Positions 45,821-55,045 of a stretch of DNA of 64,000 nt are shown here, one piece after another. The notes under the pieces are model-generated. The model was not told the DNA's origin, ran no database searches, and worked only from the letters and a program-made list of their open reading frames with translations. The position numbers and the translations under genes are program-made. Numbering within the stretch: position 1 is the stretch's first letter; the number at the start of each line of letters is the position of its first letter. The stretch comes from CAYXFD01 sp964464175 (GTDB lineage Bacteria; Cloacimonadota; Cloacimonadia; Cloacimonadales; JAJBBL01): NCBI GenBank assembly GCA_964464175.1, contig CAYXFD010000005.1, positions 1-64,000 on the forward strand, given 5' to 3'.

Positions 45821-46816
45821 CTATCCTTGCTTACAGGCTTCTTTTATTACTTCATTCTTGTCAATCTTACCAATACAAGTATCTATACATCTTCCACAGC
45901 CGGTACAGGCAATTGCCTTGAACATATCAGGTTTGTAGATATACTTGCAGAGATAGCGATATTTAAATCTTTCGTGTAATGGTTTCAGGGGATCTTCTCC
46001 TGCTGCTACTCTGGCAAAGCCGGGAAACTGGCAGACATCCCAGTTCTTTACCTTCTCAAAGTTATCTCTGTCAATCAGAAGAAAACAGTGACAGGTAGGA
46101 CAAATAAACGAACAGGCTCCACAAGAGACACAGGTTGCAGCATAGTCTTTCCAGAGTTTTTCTTCACTCTTTTCTATGCCCTTTCTGGTCTCTTTCTCAT
46201 CCGGTAACTCCCTGTTTTGTTCCTGCAGTTTATCAACCACTTTATCTCTTTGCTCTCTTAATTTCTCCGGCAAGGAATCTTTTGGATCACCGAAGTCTAT
46301 TTTCTGTTTCTTTAGAAACTCCTCACCCCTCTCATTCATAGGAATCAAGTAAAAATTCTCTTCAAAAACCGACATAGCAATATCGCAGTTCTTCTCTATA
46401 AATGGTTTGATTCCATAAACCGTACAGTGACAGGTATCTTTGTACTGGAAACAGTCTTTCCCGAAAATAATCGTCCGTTCCCGGTTTTGCTTATAGCAGG
46501 GATCGATATAATCTTCATTAATATAGATATTATCCATCAAATCAAGCGCTGCTAAATCACAGTTAGGGACTCCAATAACGACTCGCTGCTGAGGTTCCTT
46601 CAGATTGACAACATTTTCCTTAACAGGGGTAAAAAAGGCTTTCAACGGCGTAACCGGAGTATTGCCATCATAGTAGATCGTGTCGCTATTCTCGGCAGTA
46701 ACCTTAATGAAATCTACTGAATTCTCTTTTTTAAGCGGAGCATAAACCTGACAGTGGGCGATAATTTCATTCAGAAGATCAATCCATTTTTTTTGAGATA
46801 AAACATAAACTTTCAT
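45821..46816 (-). CDS. Sulfhydrogenase beta-like iron-sulfur subunit
   Basis: 331 residues. It has CVSCGACSFICPTCHCF (about 229-245) and CTGCGRCIDTC (about 306-316), two [4Fe-4S] sites, as in HydB/AsrA-type subunits. The N-terminal half carries further cysteines (CDLAALD, CYKQ, CFQYKDTCHC). It is the first gene of the 18-kb hydrogenase block, so the block begins with the pair that would feed electrons in. Confidence 0.92.
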   Translation of the reverse strand: MKVYVLSQKKWIDLLNEIIAHCQVYAPLKKENSVDFIKVTAENSDTIYYDGNTPVTPLKAFFTPVKENVVNLKEPQQRVVIGVPNCDLAALDLMDNIYINEDYIDPCYKQNRERTIIFGKDCFQYKDTCHCTVYGIKPFIEKNCDIAMSVFEENFYLIPMNERGEEFLKKQKIDFGDPKDSLPEKLREQRDKVVDKLQEQNRELPDEKETRKGIEKSEEKLWKDYAATCVSCGACSFICPTCHCFLLIDRDNFEKVKNWDVCQFPGFARVAAGEDPLKPLHERFKYRYLCKYIYKPDMFKAIACTGCGRCIDTCIGKIDKNEVIKEACKQG

Positions 46817-47224
46817 AACACTTCCATTTCATTGTACTTTTCGATTGGCTCGAAAACCCTTAATACTGCATGAAAATGTACGCGACAAAAAAAGCACGTT
46901 ATCTTTTTTGCTGTCAAGACTTTTCTCGAAAAAAACTTTTTCCTGTATCTTTTATTGATTGCGTTTGATAATCAGATTGAAGAGGAAAGACTTTTTCTCA
47001 GAAGACTTTCAGTGAAAAGAAGAGAACACTGATTGATAGTTATGAAAAGAGACTGCAAACATGAGTGCAATGCTTCCTTAAATAGTAATATAAAGAGTTG
47101 TAATAGAACGGTTTCGCCTCTGATGATGAGTTCTCTGTTATCGCTAAACCGCTTTACTGGATATCCCCCCCATGCTAATCAGATTCTATTAGTATTTGAG
47201 CTAAGATACCGGGCGTTAACAATG
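46817..47224. other. Intergenic region before the hydrogenase block
   Basis: 408 bases. A minus-strand TTGACA (about 46911-46916) precedes the hydrogenase block, but no well-spaced -10 is visible. A 6-bp hairpin TCAGTG/CACTGA (47009-47032) lies downstream of the GLUG gene. A 67-codon plus frame at 47033-47236 has no ribosome site and is rejected. Confidence 0.45.
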
Positions 47225-49507
47225 CTATTTGAGTAAGATCATCTTCCTGATCGCCTCGTACTCATCCGTTTTCATCCGGTAGAAATATACACCACTGGGG
47301 ACACTTTCTCCGAAAGCAGTTTCACCATCCCAGGAGTGATTATGAAAACCTGCCGGGAGGAAATCAGCAATAAGGGTATGAATTTTTGCACCCCGAATAT
47401 CAAAGATCTCTATTGTTACATAAACCTCGTTTTTAAGAGAAAAGGTAATGTTGGTCTTAGGATTGAAGGGATTGGGATAATTGCCATAGAGCTGATCTGC
47501 GGGAGCAGGCTCGACAATATCTGCAGAAACACCTTCAAAAATAAACTCGATTGTTACTATCTCTGAAGCTCCATAATCATAAACAGCCCGGACACCGGCA
47601 GTGTATTGCTCATTGACTACCAGCTCCTGGAACTGATATTCTGTCTCTTCAGTCGTAAAGACCAAAACTCCATCTAAATATACATCGTATCCTGTTAATT
47701 CTATACTGCGCGGCAGAGATTTACCGGCAGGCAGATAGCAGTAATCGATCGGTGCCCCCCAGGTTAGCAGACCAGTCATATTATCAATATTCAAATTTAC
47801 CGGAGGAGGAAAGTCCGGCATTAATACTTCCAGGGTTACCGGTAATTCTATTGGGTCGGCAGCATTGCTGTAGATAATTATTGCAGCATAATAGATTTCT
47901 CCGGGAAATAGCTCTGTTGTATCAAAAATCACATCAATTTCCATATCTTCACCGGGTTGAATTACTCCGCTGTCAGGATCAAAAGTAACCCAATCTTCCC
48001 TGCTGTAAAGAGCAGTGTTCCTCCCCTGATCGAGAAAATCATCGAAAATCAGACTGAAAGTCAAAGGTCCATCTCCGGTGTTTTCGATAAACAGGGACTC
48101 AATCCCAATATCTCCAAAGGGCAGAACTACATTATAGGAAGAGGGAGAAAACGAGATCTCCGGCTCACCATAAGGTGTGGGTGGCGGATCCTGGGTATTT
48201 TCCTGAAGATAGGGATAGGTTTCGGCTTCGATGATCTGCCAGATATCGTCAAAATCCCAGTTATAAAAGGAATCTTCCTGAGTCATTTGGAGAGTTGTTA
48301 AGCCCATCCCACCGGCACTTGTCGCTTGATTAGATGTTTCGGTATTCCAGTAACTGACATTGATCTCTCCTCCTCTGTTGTACCCGATCAATCCACCAAT
48401 AGGAGCATTTCCCGAAACATCACCTGCCGAGTAACAGTATTCAACAGTTCCCCCTATATGAAGTTCACCGAGAAGCCCACCTACCCCGAACTGATGGGTA
48501 GCAAAGTTACTCGCCCAGGCTTCTCCCAGGGCATACGAATTGGAAATCACTCCATGATTCCTGTTCTCCCCTACCAGACCTCCGACACTGGCATCTCCTA
48601 TTACATTGCCGGTAGCATAGCAGCCGGTAATCAGGGCAGATTCTAAGCCCCCGTTTCCTCCGGCTAATCCCCCTATGCTGTAAGACAGGCTGACGACATT
48701 TCCGGTAGCAAAACTGTTGGTTATTGAGCCACGGTAGTTTCTTCCTACCAAGCCTCCGCAATATACTATTCCATTGACGTTACCATGGGCACTGCTGCTG
48801 ATTATTATGCTGTCATTCCAGCCTACTAATCCACCGTAACTGTTGTTTCCGGTACCGACAACGTCGGCAGTAGAATAACTGTCGGTAATAGTCGAATCGA
48901 GCCTGTTCCTCCCAACTAAACCACCACCATTATTACCAAGAGTATTAATCACTCCCTGGGAAGAACAACCCTCAATCAGCCCTGTATTATTCTCACCGGT
49001 TATTGCCCCAACTCCTGTTGAACCGGTTATTGTTCCGCTAACACTGCAGTTGATGATAGTGCCCCGGTTCAAGCCGGCTATTCCGGCAGCCAAGGAATAT
49101 CCGGTAATAGCAACTCCGGTAAGATGAAGATCGTCCACAACCCCCGGTGTTCCGATAACCCCAAAAAGACTCACATACCAGTTTCCCGGTCTCTCAATAA
49201 AGAGATCTTCAACAGCGAAACCATTACCATTAAAATGACCGCTGAAGGGATTAGCAGCATTTCCGATAGGGAGCCATCCCTCATCGGCATTATGTGGCGG
49301 CACATCCAGATTAATATCATTGATCAGAATAAAATGTTTATCCTGATTAGTATCTCCTAAAAAGTCTCTCACTGCATAAAGATGATCGGGATTCGAGATC
49401 TGCCAGGGATTGTCGGCAGTGCCGTTCCCCCCGGCAAACTGAGCAAATAAACAGGATAAGCTAAACAGCAATACAAAGGTTAGTATAGTAACATTTATCT
49501 TCATCAT
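47225..49507 (-). CDS. Exported GLUG-repeat protein with type IX-like C-terminal domain
   Basis: 760 residues from ATG 49507, with CAGGAGG 8 bases upstream. A signal peptide (about 2-25, ending LFAQ) precedes a GLUG-type repeat region (about 90-360) with ten or so units of the GGLVGxN pattern, probably a beta-helix. An Ig-like/ASPM-type domain (about 425-535) and a fibronectin-like part follow. The last 80 residues contain YGNYPNPFNPKT and end RKMILLK, the sorting domain used for type IX secretion. Likely a surface adhesin-like or carbohydrate-interacting protein; the ligand is unknown. Confidence 0.88.
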   Translation of the reverse strand: MMKINVTILTFVLLFSLSCLFAQFAGGNGTADNPWQISNPDHLYAVRDFLGDTNQDKHFILINDINLDVPPHNADEGWLPIGNAANPFSGHFNGNGFAVEDLFIERPGNWYVSLFGVIGTPGVVDDLHLTGVAITGYSLAAGIAGLNRGTIINCSVSGTITGSTGVGAITGENNTGLIEGCSSQGVINTLGNNGGGLVGRNRLDSTITDSYSTADVVGTGNNSYGGLVGWNDSIIISSSAHGNVNGIVYCGGLVGRNYRGSITNSFATGNVVSLSYSIGGLAGGNGGLESALITGCYATGNVIGDASVGGLVGENRNHGVISNSYALGEAWASNFATHQFGVGGLLGELHIGGTVEYCYSAGDVSGNAPIGGLIGYNRGGEINVSYWNTETSNQATSAGGMGLTTLQMTQEDSFYNWDFDDIWQIIEAETYPYLQENTQDPPPTPYGEPEISFSPSSYNVVLPFGDIGIESLFIENTGDGPLTFSLIFDDFLDQGRNTALYSREDWVTFDPDSGVIQPGEDMEIDVIFDTTELFPGEIYYAAIIIYSNAADPIELPVTLEVLMPDFPPPVNLNIDNMTGLLTWGAPIDYCYLPAGKSLPRSIELTGYDVYLDGVLVFTTEETEYQFQELVVNEQYTAGVRAVYDYGASEIVTIEFIFEGVSADIVEPAPADQLYGNYPNPFNPKTNITFSLKNEVYVTIEIFDIRGAKIHTLIADFLPAGFHNHSWDGETAFGESVPSGVYFYRMKTDEYEAIRKMILLK

Positions 49508-49692
49508 AACTATCACCTCCTGAAGCAATAATCTCGTAAAGCCTGAATAGTTGTCAATAAAGAAAATAATGATCTCTCCGTTGCTACGGATTTATTCTCT
49601 CTGATGGTTCTTCTGAAAAGGATTATTTTTGTCTTTTGAGCTGACCTATATTAGTATATGAAGTTAGATAAAGGAAGGTGCTAAAAAAGTGT

Positions 49693-49721
49693 TTGACATT
49701 TTTTCGTGCATTTTTTGATTA
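49693..49721 (+). promoter_or_regulatory. Weak candidate promoter of the polyamine operon
   Basis: TTGACA (49693-49698), 17 bases, then TGATTA (49716-49721), a poor -10. It would place the transcript start about 20 bases before the ribosome site of the 43-codon frame. Confidence 0.3.
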
Positions 49722-49749
49722 GCACAAATCGAATGAGGAGGTAGTAATA

Positions 49750-49881
49750 ATGAAACTGAGTTTATTGAAAAATGCTATAGTTAGCAGTCTCTATCTGCAC
49801 TTCATTCGTTCTCATATTTTTAAAAACAGAGAGGTGTTTTTGGTAGAAGTCAATGCTTTTGCCTCCAGATTGAGTTGCTAA
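49750..49881 (+). CDS. Possible 43-residue leader peptide before speD
   Basis: An ATG at 49750 has GAGGAGG centred 8-14 bases upstream, stronger than that of most genes here. The frame runs 43 codons to TAA; the product begins MKLSLLKNAIVSSLYLHF and ends ASRLSC. It lies 98 bases before speD, in the same orientation. Upstream frames controlling polyamine genes are known in E. coli (speFL) and for eukaryotic SAM decarboxylase; this one shares no visible sequence with those. It may instead be an unrelated small protein or chance. Confidence 0.4.
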   Translation: MKLSLLKNAIVSSLYLHFIRSHIFKNREVFLVEVNAFASRLSC

Positions 49882-49979
49882 GAGCTTCCCGATCATTTCT
49901 TTTTTACAGATGGCAGACGGTTATTTATTCTATTCCAGTCTATACGTCTATCATCGAGTTAAAATAATGGAGGTATAAA

Positions 49980-50414
49980 ATGCAAGCTTTAGGACGCCAA
50001 ATTCTCGTTGAGTTCTACAAATGCAATTCCGACATCCTCAAGGATGTAAAAAAAATAGAATCAGCAATGTTAGCTGCCTGCCATTTGGCAAAGGCAACCA
50101 TTGTTCGCCATACTTTTCATGAGTTCAGCCCCTTCGGAGTAAGCGGAGTGGTTGTTATTGCTGAATCTCATGTTGCTATTCACACCTGGCCCGAATACAA
50201 TTATGCCGCTGTTGATATCTTTACCTGCGGTGAAACTATTGATCCCTGGGTAATTTATAAGTTTCTGGAAGAACAGTTTCAATCTCTGCAATCCAGTAAC
50301 ATGGAAATCAAGAGAGGTTTGTTTGAGACAGGAGACAAGAAACTGCTGCATAAACCACAGCCTGAGATTGCCCCGGATGAGCTTGAGAATAAGATCTGTT
50401 CTTTAGGGGAATAG
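49980..50414 (+). CDS. speD: S-adenosylmethionine decarboxylase proenzyme
   Basis: 144 residues, class 1B type. The proenzyme cuts itself at E62-S63, making S63 the pyruvoyl group. H68 and C83 are in the standard places. It supplies the aminopropyl donor to spermidine synthase. GGAGG lies 7 bases before the ATG. First of four co-directional polyamine genes. Confidence 0.96.
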   Translation: MQALGRQILVEFYKCNSDILKDVKKIESAMLAACHLAKATIVRHTFHEFSPFGVSGVVVIAESHVAIHTWPEYNYAAVDIFTCGETIDPWVIYKFLEEQFQSLQSSNMEIKRGLFETGDKKLLHKPQPEIAPDELENKICSLGE

Positions 50415-50419
50415 ACGCT

Positions 50420-50887
50420 ATGATGGTAAAAACACCGAATAAATACTTCTTCGCCAAGGGTGCTGCTGAAGGTCTGACTAAGCTCAATTCTTTCGACCAG
50501 GCTTTGATCAATGCCGGGATTGGTGATACCAATCTCATTAGATTAAGCAGTATAGTTCCCCCCGCCTGTCAGGAGATTTCTCCCGTTAATTTGCCCGGGG
50601 GAGCTTTTATCCCTGTAGCCTATGCTGCTTTAACCTCGGAAAACCCGGGAGAAATTATTTCTGCGGCAGTAGCTATAGGAATCCCGGAGGACGATTCTCA
50701 GCCCGGATTGATAATGGAATATTCTGCTTCCCGCGATGCCGAGCAGGTTGAAGAATTTGCCCGTAATATGGTAAGAGAGGGTTTCCGCTATAGAAAAAGA
50801 GAGCTGCGGGAGATCAAATCAGTCGTTGTCTCGACGCAGGTTGATAAAACAGCAACGGTCTTTGCCGGAATTGTTCTCTGGTATTAG
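50420..50887 (+). CDS. Pyruvoyl-dependent arginine decarboxylase
   Basis: 155 residues. Arginine is converted to agmatine. The self-cleavage motif LIRLSSIVPP places the cut between S43 and S44, with S44 becoming pyruvoyl. IPVAYA and ME(Y) near 100 match the archaeal/chlamydial PvlArgDC family. A 5-base gap to speD implies coupling. A pyridoxal-independent route is thus encoded. Confidence 0.94.
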   Translation: MMVKTPNKYFFAKGAAEGLTKLNSFDQALINAGIGDTNLIRLSSIVPPACQEISPVNLPGGAFIPVAYAALTSENPGEIISAAVAIGIPEDDSQPGLIMEYSASRDAEQVEEFARNMVREGFRYRKRELREIKSVVVSTQVDKTATVFAGIVLWY

Positions 50888-50904
50888 TTGATCAGGAGGA
50901 TTAT

Positions 50905-51750
50905 ATGGACTTATGGTACACTGAAAAACATACTGAAAACTCCGGATTAACAATGAGAGTTAACCGGACATTGCTGAGCGTGACCAGCCCTTTTCAGGAA
51001 TTGCAGATCCTCGATACTCCGGAATATGGAAAAGTTATGCTCCTTGACGGTCTGGTGATGCTTACTGAACGGGACGAGTTTGTTTACCATGAAATGCTGG
51101 CCCATCCTTCGCTTTACACTCATCCTGATCCGCAAACTGTATTGATCATCGGAGGTGGTGACGGGGGAACTCTTCGGGAAGCAGTCAGGCATCCTGCAGT
51201 CAAAAGAGCGGTATTGGTCGAGATAGACAAAGTGGTAATTGAGGCTTCTCAGCAATTCTTCCCTGAGGTCGCTGCCGGTTTTTCTTCTCCCAAAGCAGTA
51301 GTTGAAGTTACCGATGGTATCCGATACGTAAAAGAGACAGATGAGAAATTTGATGTCATCCTGATCGATTCTACTGACCCGATCGGACCGGCAGAAGGAT
51401 TGTTCAGTATTGATTTCTACCGGTCATGCCAGAAGATACTCAACGATGACGGGATTCTTACTACCCAATCAGAAACCCCATTCATCAAACATTTTGCTCA
51501 GGTTATTCCGAATGTCCAGCGGGATATGAGAGAACTGTTTCCTCTCTCCAGGCTCTATCTGGCTAATATCCCTACCTATCCCTCCGGACTCTGGTCATTT
51601 TCGCTGGGAAGCAAGAAATATGATCCTGAAACGGATTTTGACCAACAGCGCTTCGAAAAAGACGCCCTGAAATTACGTTATTACAATGACCGCGTCCATC
51701 GGGCTGCTTTTTGCCTGCCGAATTTCGTAAAACAGCTTCTTGCGGATTAG
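50905..51750 (+). CDS. speE: Spermidine synthase
   Basis: 281 residues. It transfers an aminopropyl group from decarboxylated SAM to putrescine. VLIIGGGDGGTLRE (about 77-90), the catalytic Asp in IDSTDPIGPAEGLF, and a W-Y-TE-K N-terminal strand are present. TCAGGAGG lies 7 bases before the ATG. Confidence 0.97.
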   Translation: MDLWYTEKHTENSGLTMRVNRTLLSVTSPFQELQILDTPEYGKVMLLDGLVMLTERDEFVYHEMLAHPSLYTHPDPQTVLIIGGGDGGTLREAVRHPAVKRAVLVEIDKVVIEASQQFFPEVAAGFSSPKAVVEVTDGIRYVKETDEKFDVILIDSTDPIGPAEGLFSIDFYRSCQKILNDDGILTTQSETPFIKHFAQVIPNVQRDMRELFPLSRLYLANIPTYPSGLWSFSLGSKKYDPETDFDQQRFEKDALKLRYYNDRVHRAAFCLPNFVKQLLAD

Positions 51751-51764
51751 ATTAGAAAAAGAAT

Positions 51765-52604
51765 ATGCCGGAATTCATAGGTTTTGACTCTTCGTTCAAA
51801 GATGCCGGAACCGTCTTTCTCGGTATCCCCTTTGATGGTACATCAAGTTTCCGTCCCGGCAGCAGATTTGCTCCACAGGCTGTAAGAGAGGCATCTGACG
51901 GTTTAGAGACCTATTCACCCTATCAGGATAAAGACTTAAATGATATTTCTGTTTCTGACTACGGTGACTTACTCCTCCCTTTCGGTAACACCGGAAAAGT
52001 GCTGAGAATGATAGAAGATAAGGCTGATGAGATACTCTCTGCCAATAAGAAGCTTCTCACTTGCGGTGGTGAGCACCTGATCACTTATCCCCTGGTCTTA
52101 GCTTATCTAAAAAAGTTCCCCGGATTGAAGTTAATTCACTTTGATGCTCATACTGATTTACGGGAGGAATACCTGGGGGAAAAATATTCTCATTCGACAG
52201 TCATCAGACTCTTAACAGAACATCTTGCTCCTGCAGATATTTATCAATTCGGTATCCGTTCCGGTGAGCGGTTTGAATTCGAATGGGGCAGAAAACATAC
52301 GAACTTCTTCCCCTTCACCTTAGCAGATATTACTGGGAAACTTAAAAACATCTCTTCCCAAACCCCTCTTTACCTAACCATAGACCTTGATGTCCTTGAT
52401 CCGGCATATTTTCCGGGAACCGGAACTCCGGAACCCGGAGGAGTAACATTCTCGGAATTGCTGAACAGCCTGTTATCATTGAGCGGCAGAAATATTGTCG
52501 GTGCCGATGTCGTGGAATTAACTCCCGACTACGATACTTCAGGTATTTCCTCTATAACAGCAGCAAAAGTGATCAGGGAGTTAGCTCTCTTAATAAATCA
52601 GTAG
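51765..52604 (+). CDS. speB: Agmatinase (ureohydrolase family)
   Basis: 279 residues. Agmatine is hydrolysed to putrescine and urea. Manganese ligands are visible in GGEH, HFDAHTD, and TIDLDVLDP. The context (arginine decarboxylase, spermidine synthase) favours agmatinase over arginase or other ureohydrolases. It ends the four-gene operon. Confidence 0.95.
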   Translation: MPEFIGFDSSFKDAGTVFLGIPFDGTSSFRPGSRFAPQAVREASDGLETYSPYQDKDLNDISVSDYGDLLLPFGNTGKVLRMIEDKADEILSANKKLLTCGGEHLITYPLVLAYLKKFPGLKLIHFDAHTDLREEYLGEKYSHSTVIRLLTEHLAPADIYQFGIRSGERFEFEWGRKHTNFFPFTLADITGKLKNISSQTPLYLTIDLDVLDPAYFPGTGTPEPGGVTFSELLNSLLSLSGRNIVGADVVELTPDYDTSGISSITAAKVIRELALLINQ

Positions 52605-52792
52605 TCTTCTTTTTTCCTGTTATCTCAGCATAGCAGCTTCCGAGAGGAACAGGTCATCTCCTCAGAGCAGTTTTTCCTAAACACTCTACTTTTCTCAACT
52701 GCTATTCTTGATTTATCCTTTTGATTAAAACATTGACTGGAAAAAGCCTTTTAGATATTTTTGCAGGCAAAACTAACACTGGAGGTTTTTTA

Positions 52793-53866
52793 ATGGAATT
52801 CAGGGTATTAGCAATCAATCCCGGCTCAACTTCTACCAAGATAGCAGTTTTTGATGATGACAAAGAAGTTTTTACCAAAACCCTCAGACACCGTTCAGAA
52901 GATCTGGAAAAATTAGGTGGACTCCTCGATCAGTATGATTTCCGTAAAAATCTGGTCATAGAGGCTTTGGAAGAGAACAATGTAGCTCCTGAAACCTTAA
53001 AGGCAGTAGTAGGACGCGGTGGCTTGATAAGACCGGTCAAGGGCGGTGTCTATAAAGTCAACGAAAAGATGCTGACAGATTTGAAAAATCCCAATATCTG
53101 GGGCAGAATTCACGCCTCCAATCTGGGTGCTTTCATTGCTTCTTCCATCTCTAAGAATCTCGGTATTCCGGCTTTTATAGTTGACCCGGTCACTGTTGAT
53201 GAGTTTGATGATATTGCTCGTGTTTCCGGCATACCTGAGATCGAACGCAAGTCGCTTTTCCACGCACTGAATATCCGCTATACTGCCCGGAAAATAGCCA
53301 AGAAACTAAACCTGGAGTTCCCCAAAACCAATATGATAGCTGCCCACATGGGGGGTGGGATATCCATCGCAGCCATAAGACAGGGAAGAGTAGTCGATGT
53401 AAACAATGCTCTCCTCGGAATGGGACCCTTCTCTCCGCAACGAGCCGGAGCTTTACCCATTGGCGACCTGATTGACTTAGCCTATTCCGGTAAATATACC
53501 AAAAGGGAGTTGACCTCTTACCTTGCCAAAAACGCCGGCTGGATGGCTTATTTACAGACTGATAACGGAGTAGAAATAGACAAAAAGATCGAACAGGGTG
53601 ACAAGAAGTTCAAATTCTACAGGGATGCTATGTGTTATCAGATCGCCAAAGAGATCGGAGCATGTGCTGCAATCCTGGAAGGTAAGGTTGATGCGATCTT
53701 TTTAACAGGCGGATTAGCCTTTGGGGACGACTTGAATAATGAGATAAAAAAACGGGTAGGATTTATTGCCCCTCTCTTTGTAATGCCCGGTGAGAATGAG
53801 ATGGAGGCTCTCAGTCAGGGTGCTGTTCATGTTCTGCAGGGAACTGAAAAAGCTAAGGATTATTAG
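52793..53866 (+). CDS. buk: Butyrate kinase
   Basis: 357 residues from ATG 52793, with GGAGG 8 bases upstream; a longer frame from 52721 has none. It makes ATP from butyryl phosphate at the end of fermentation. Acetate-kinase-family motifs: VLAINPGSTSTKIAVF, AHMGGGISIAAI and GAALPIGDL-type segment (GALPIGDL). Branched-chain acids are possible substrates. No phosphotransbutyrylase gene is adjacent. Confidence 0.95.
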   Translation: MEFRVLAINPGSTSTKIAVFDDDKEVFTKTLRHRSEDLEKLGGLLDQYDFRKNLVIEALEENNVAPETLKAVVGRGGLIRPVKGGVYKVNEKMLTDLKNPNIWGRIHASNLGAFIASSISKNLGIPAFIVDPVTVDEFDDIARVSGIPEIERKSLFHALNIRYTARKIAKKLNLEFPKTNMIAAHMGGGISIAAIRQGRVVDVNNALLGMGPFSPQRAGALPIGDLIDLAYSGKYTKRELTSYLAKNAGWMAYLQTDNGVEIDKKIEQGDKKFKFYRDAMCYQIAKEIGACAAILEGKVDAIFLTGGLAFGDDLNNEIKKRVGFIAPLFVMPGENEMEALSQGAVHVLQGTEKAKDY

Positions 53867-53974
53867 ATTACCTGATGTTTCTTATCTTTCACCCCTCTGA
53901 CCGGCATGCAGTTGTGTAAAGGCTCAGAAGACTTTGAACAAAGAAGCGTTCCTTCACTATCCGGGAGATAGTTT

Positions 53975-55045
53975 ATGCCGTTTTTAGAGATAGAAAATCT
54001 TCGGGTAGTAGTTGACGATTTCACCCTCCGGGAAGTCAGTTTTTGTCTCAACGAAGGAGAAGTCCTTGCTCTTCTGGGTCCAAGCGGTGCAGGGAAAACC
54101 ACTCTGATCGAAGCATTATCCGGACTTACTCCGCTAACTTCAGGCAGAATATTGATCAAAGGAAGGGATATTACTCATCTTCCGGTACATAAAAGAAGGA
54201 TCGGAATTGTCTTTCAGGACTTAGCACTATTTCCCCACCTCAATGTTTATGAGAACATCTCCTTCGGCTTGAAGAACCGGAAATTATCCAGGACTGTAAT
54301 AAGTGAAAAAGTAAACACTCTTTTAGCTTTACTTGGTCTGTCCGGCTTTGAAAAGCGAGATGTGTCATCCCTCTCGGGCGGAGAAAAACAAAGAGTAGCC
54401 CTGGCTCGCACCCTCGCTCCGGAACCTGATATTATTCTGTTCGATGAACCCCTGAGTGCTGTTGATGAAGAACTCCGTTCCCGTCTGCGGGAACAACTGT
54501 CGGCTATTCAACAAAGACTTGGTTTCACAGCTCTTTATGTAACACACGACCGGGATGAAGCGTTCTATTTTGCAGATATGATTGGCGTCATCTTCGATGG
54601 GAGAATCTGGCAGATAGATAAACCGCAAAATGTCTATGAACAGCCGGTAACACCAAAAGTAGCTGAATTTCTGGGAATAGAGAACAGGCTAAGAGCCGAG
54701 GTGATCGTCGATCAGGCAGAAGGCTATATGGTAAGATTTGCTGATGAAAAGTTATATCTGACTCTGCAGGAAAAATTGCAGCCGGGAGATCTCCTTGATA
54801 TTCTGATCAAACCGGAAAAAGCTCTCCTGACAGAGGAAGCTTTATCTGCAAACACCTTTCCTGTAACGATTAAGAATAGTAAAAACTACGGTTCCAAAAC
54901 CGAATACATCGTTGAACTCGCCGGTCAGAAACTGAAAGTTCTTCTCAGGGATACGAGAATACTCTTTCAACCTGATGATCATCTTCACCTCACCCTTAAT
55001 CCAAAGGATTTACTGGTATATAAAAACAATGTCCTCATCAACTAA
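53975..55045 (+). CDS. Orphan ABC importer-type ATP-binding protein
   Basis: 356 residues. Walker A GPSGAGKTT (36-44), Q-loop VFQDLALFPH, signature LSGGEKQRVALAR, Walker B IILFDEP, H-loop THD. A C-terminal TOBE-like domain (about 240-356) is typical of CUT1/iron/molybdate/polyamine importers. No permease or binding-protein gene is near, so the substrate cannot be named. It overlaps the following peptidase gene by 17 bases. Confidence 0.9.
   Translation: MPFLEIENLRVVVDDFTLREVSFCLNEGEVLALLGPSGAGKTTLIEALSGLTPLTSGRILIKGRDITHLPVHKRRIGIVFQDLALFPHLNVYENISFGLKNRKLSRTVISEKVNTLLALLGLSGFEKRDVSSLSGGEKQRVALARTLAPEPDIILFDEPLSAVDEELRSRLREQLSAIQQRLGFTALYVTHDRDEAFYFADMIGVIFDGRIWQIDKPQNVYEQPVTPKVAEFLGIENRLRAEVIVDQAEGYMVRFADEKLYLTLQEKLQPGDLLDILIKPEKALLTEEALSANTFPVTIKNSKNYGSKTEYIVELAGQKLKVLLRDTRILFQPDDHLHLTLNPKDLLVYKNNVLIN

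Larger units (their letters stand above)
49508..49979. other. Leader region of the polyamine operon
   Basis: 472 bases upstream of speD. It holds a TTGACA box and a 43-codon frame (49750-49881) with an excellent ribosome site. A terminator-antiterminator pair was looked for between 49882 and 49979; only a 5-bp AGACG/CGTCT pairing was seen. Confidence 0.5.

Noticed and set aside
46880..46920. TTGACA on the minus strand as the hydrogenase promoter
   Set aside because: No acceptable -10 at 15-19 bases; kept only as a note.
47033..47236. 67-codon plus-strand frame
   Set aside because: No ribosome site and its end overlaps the convergent GLUG gene.
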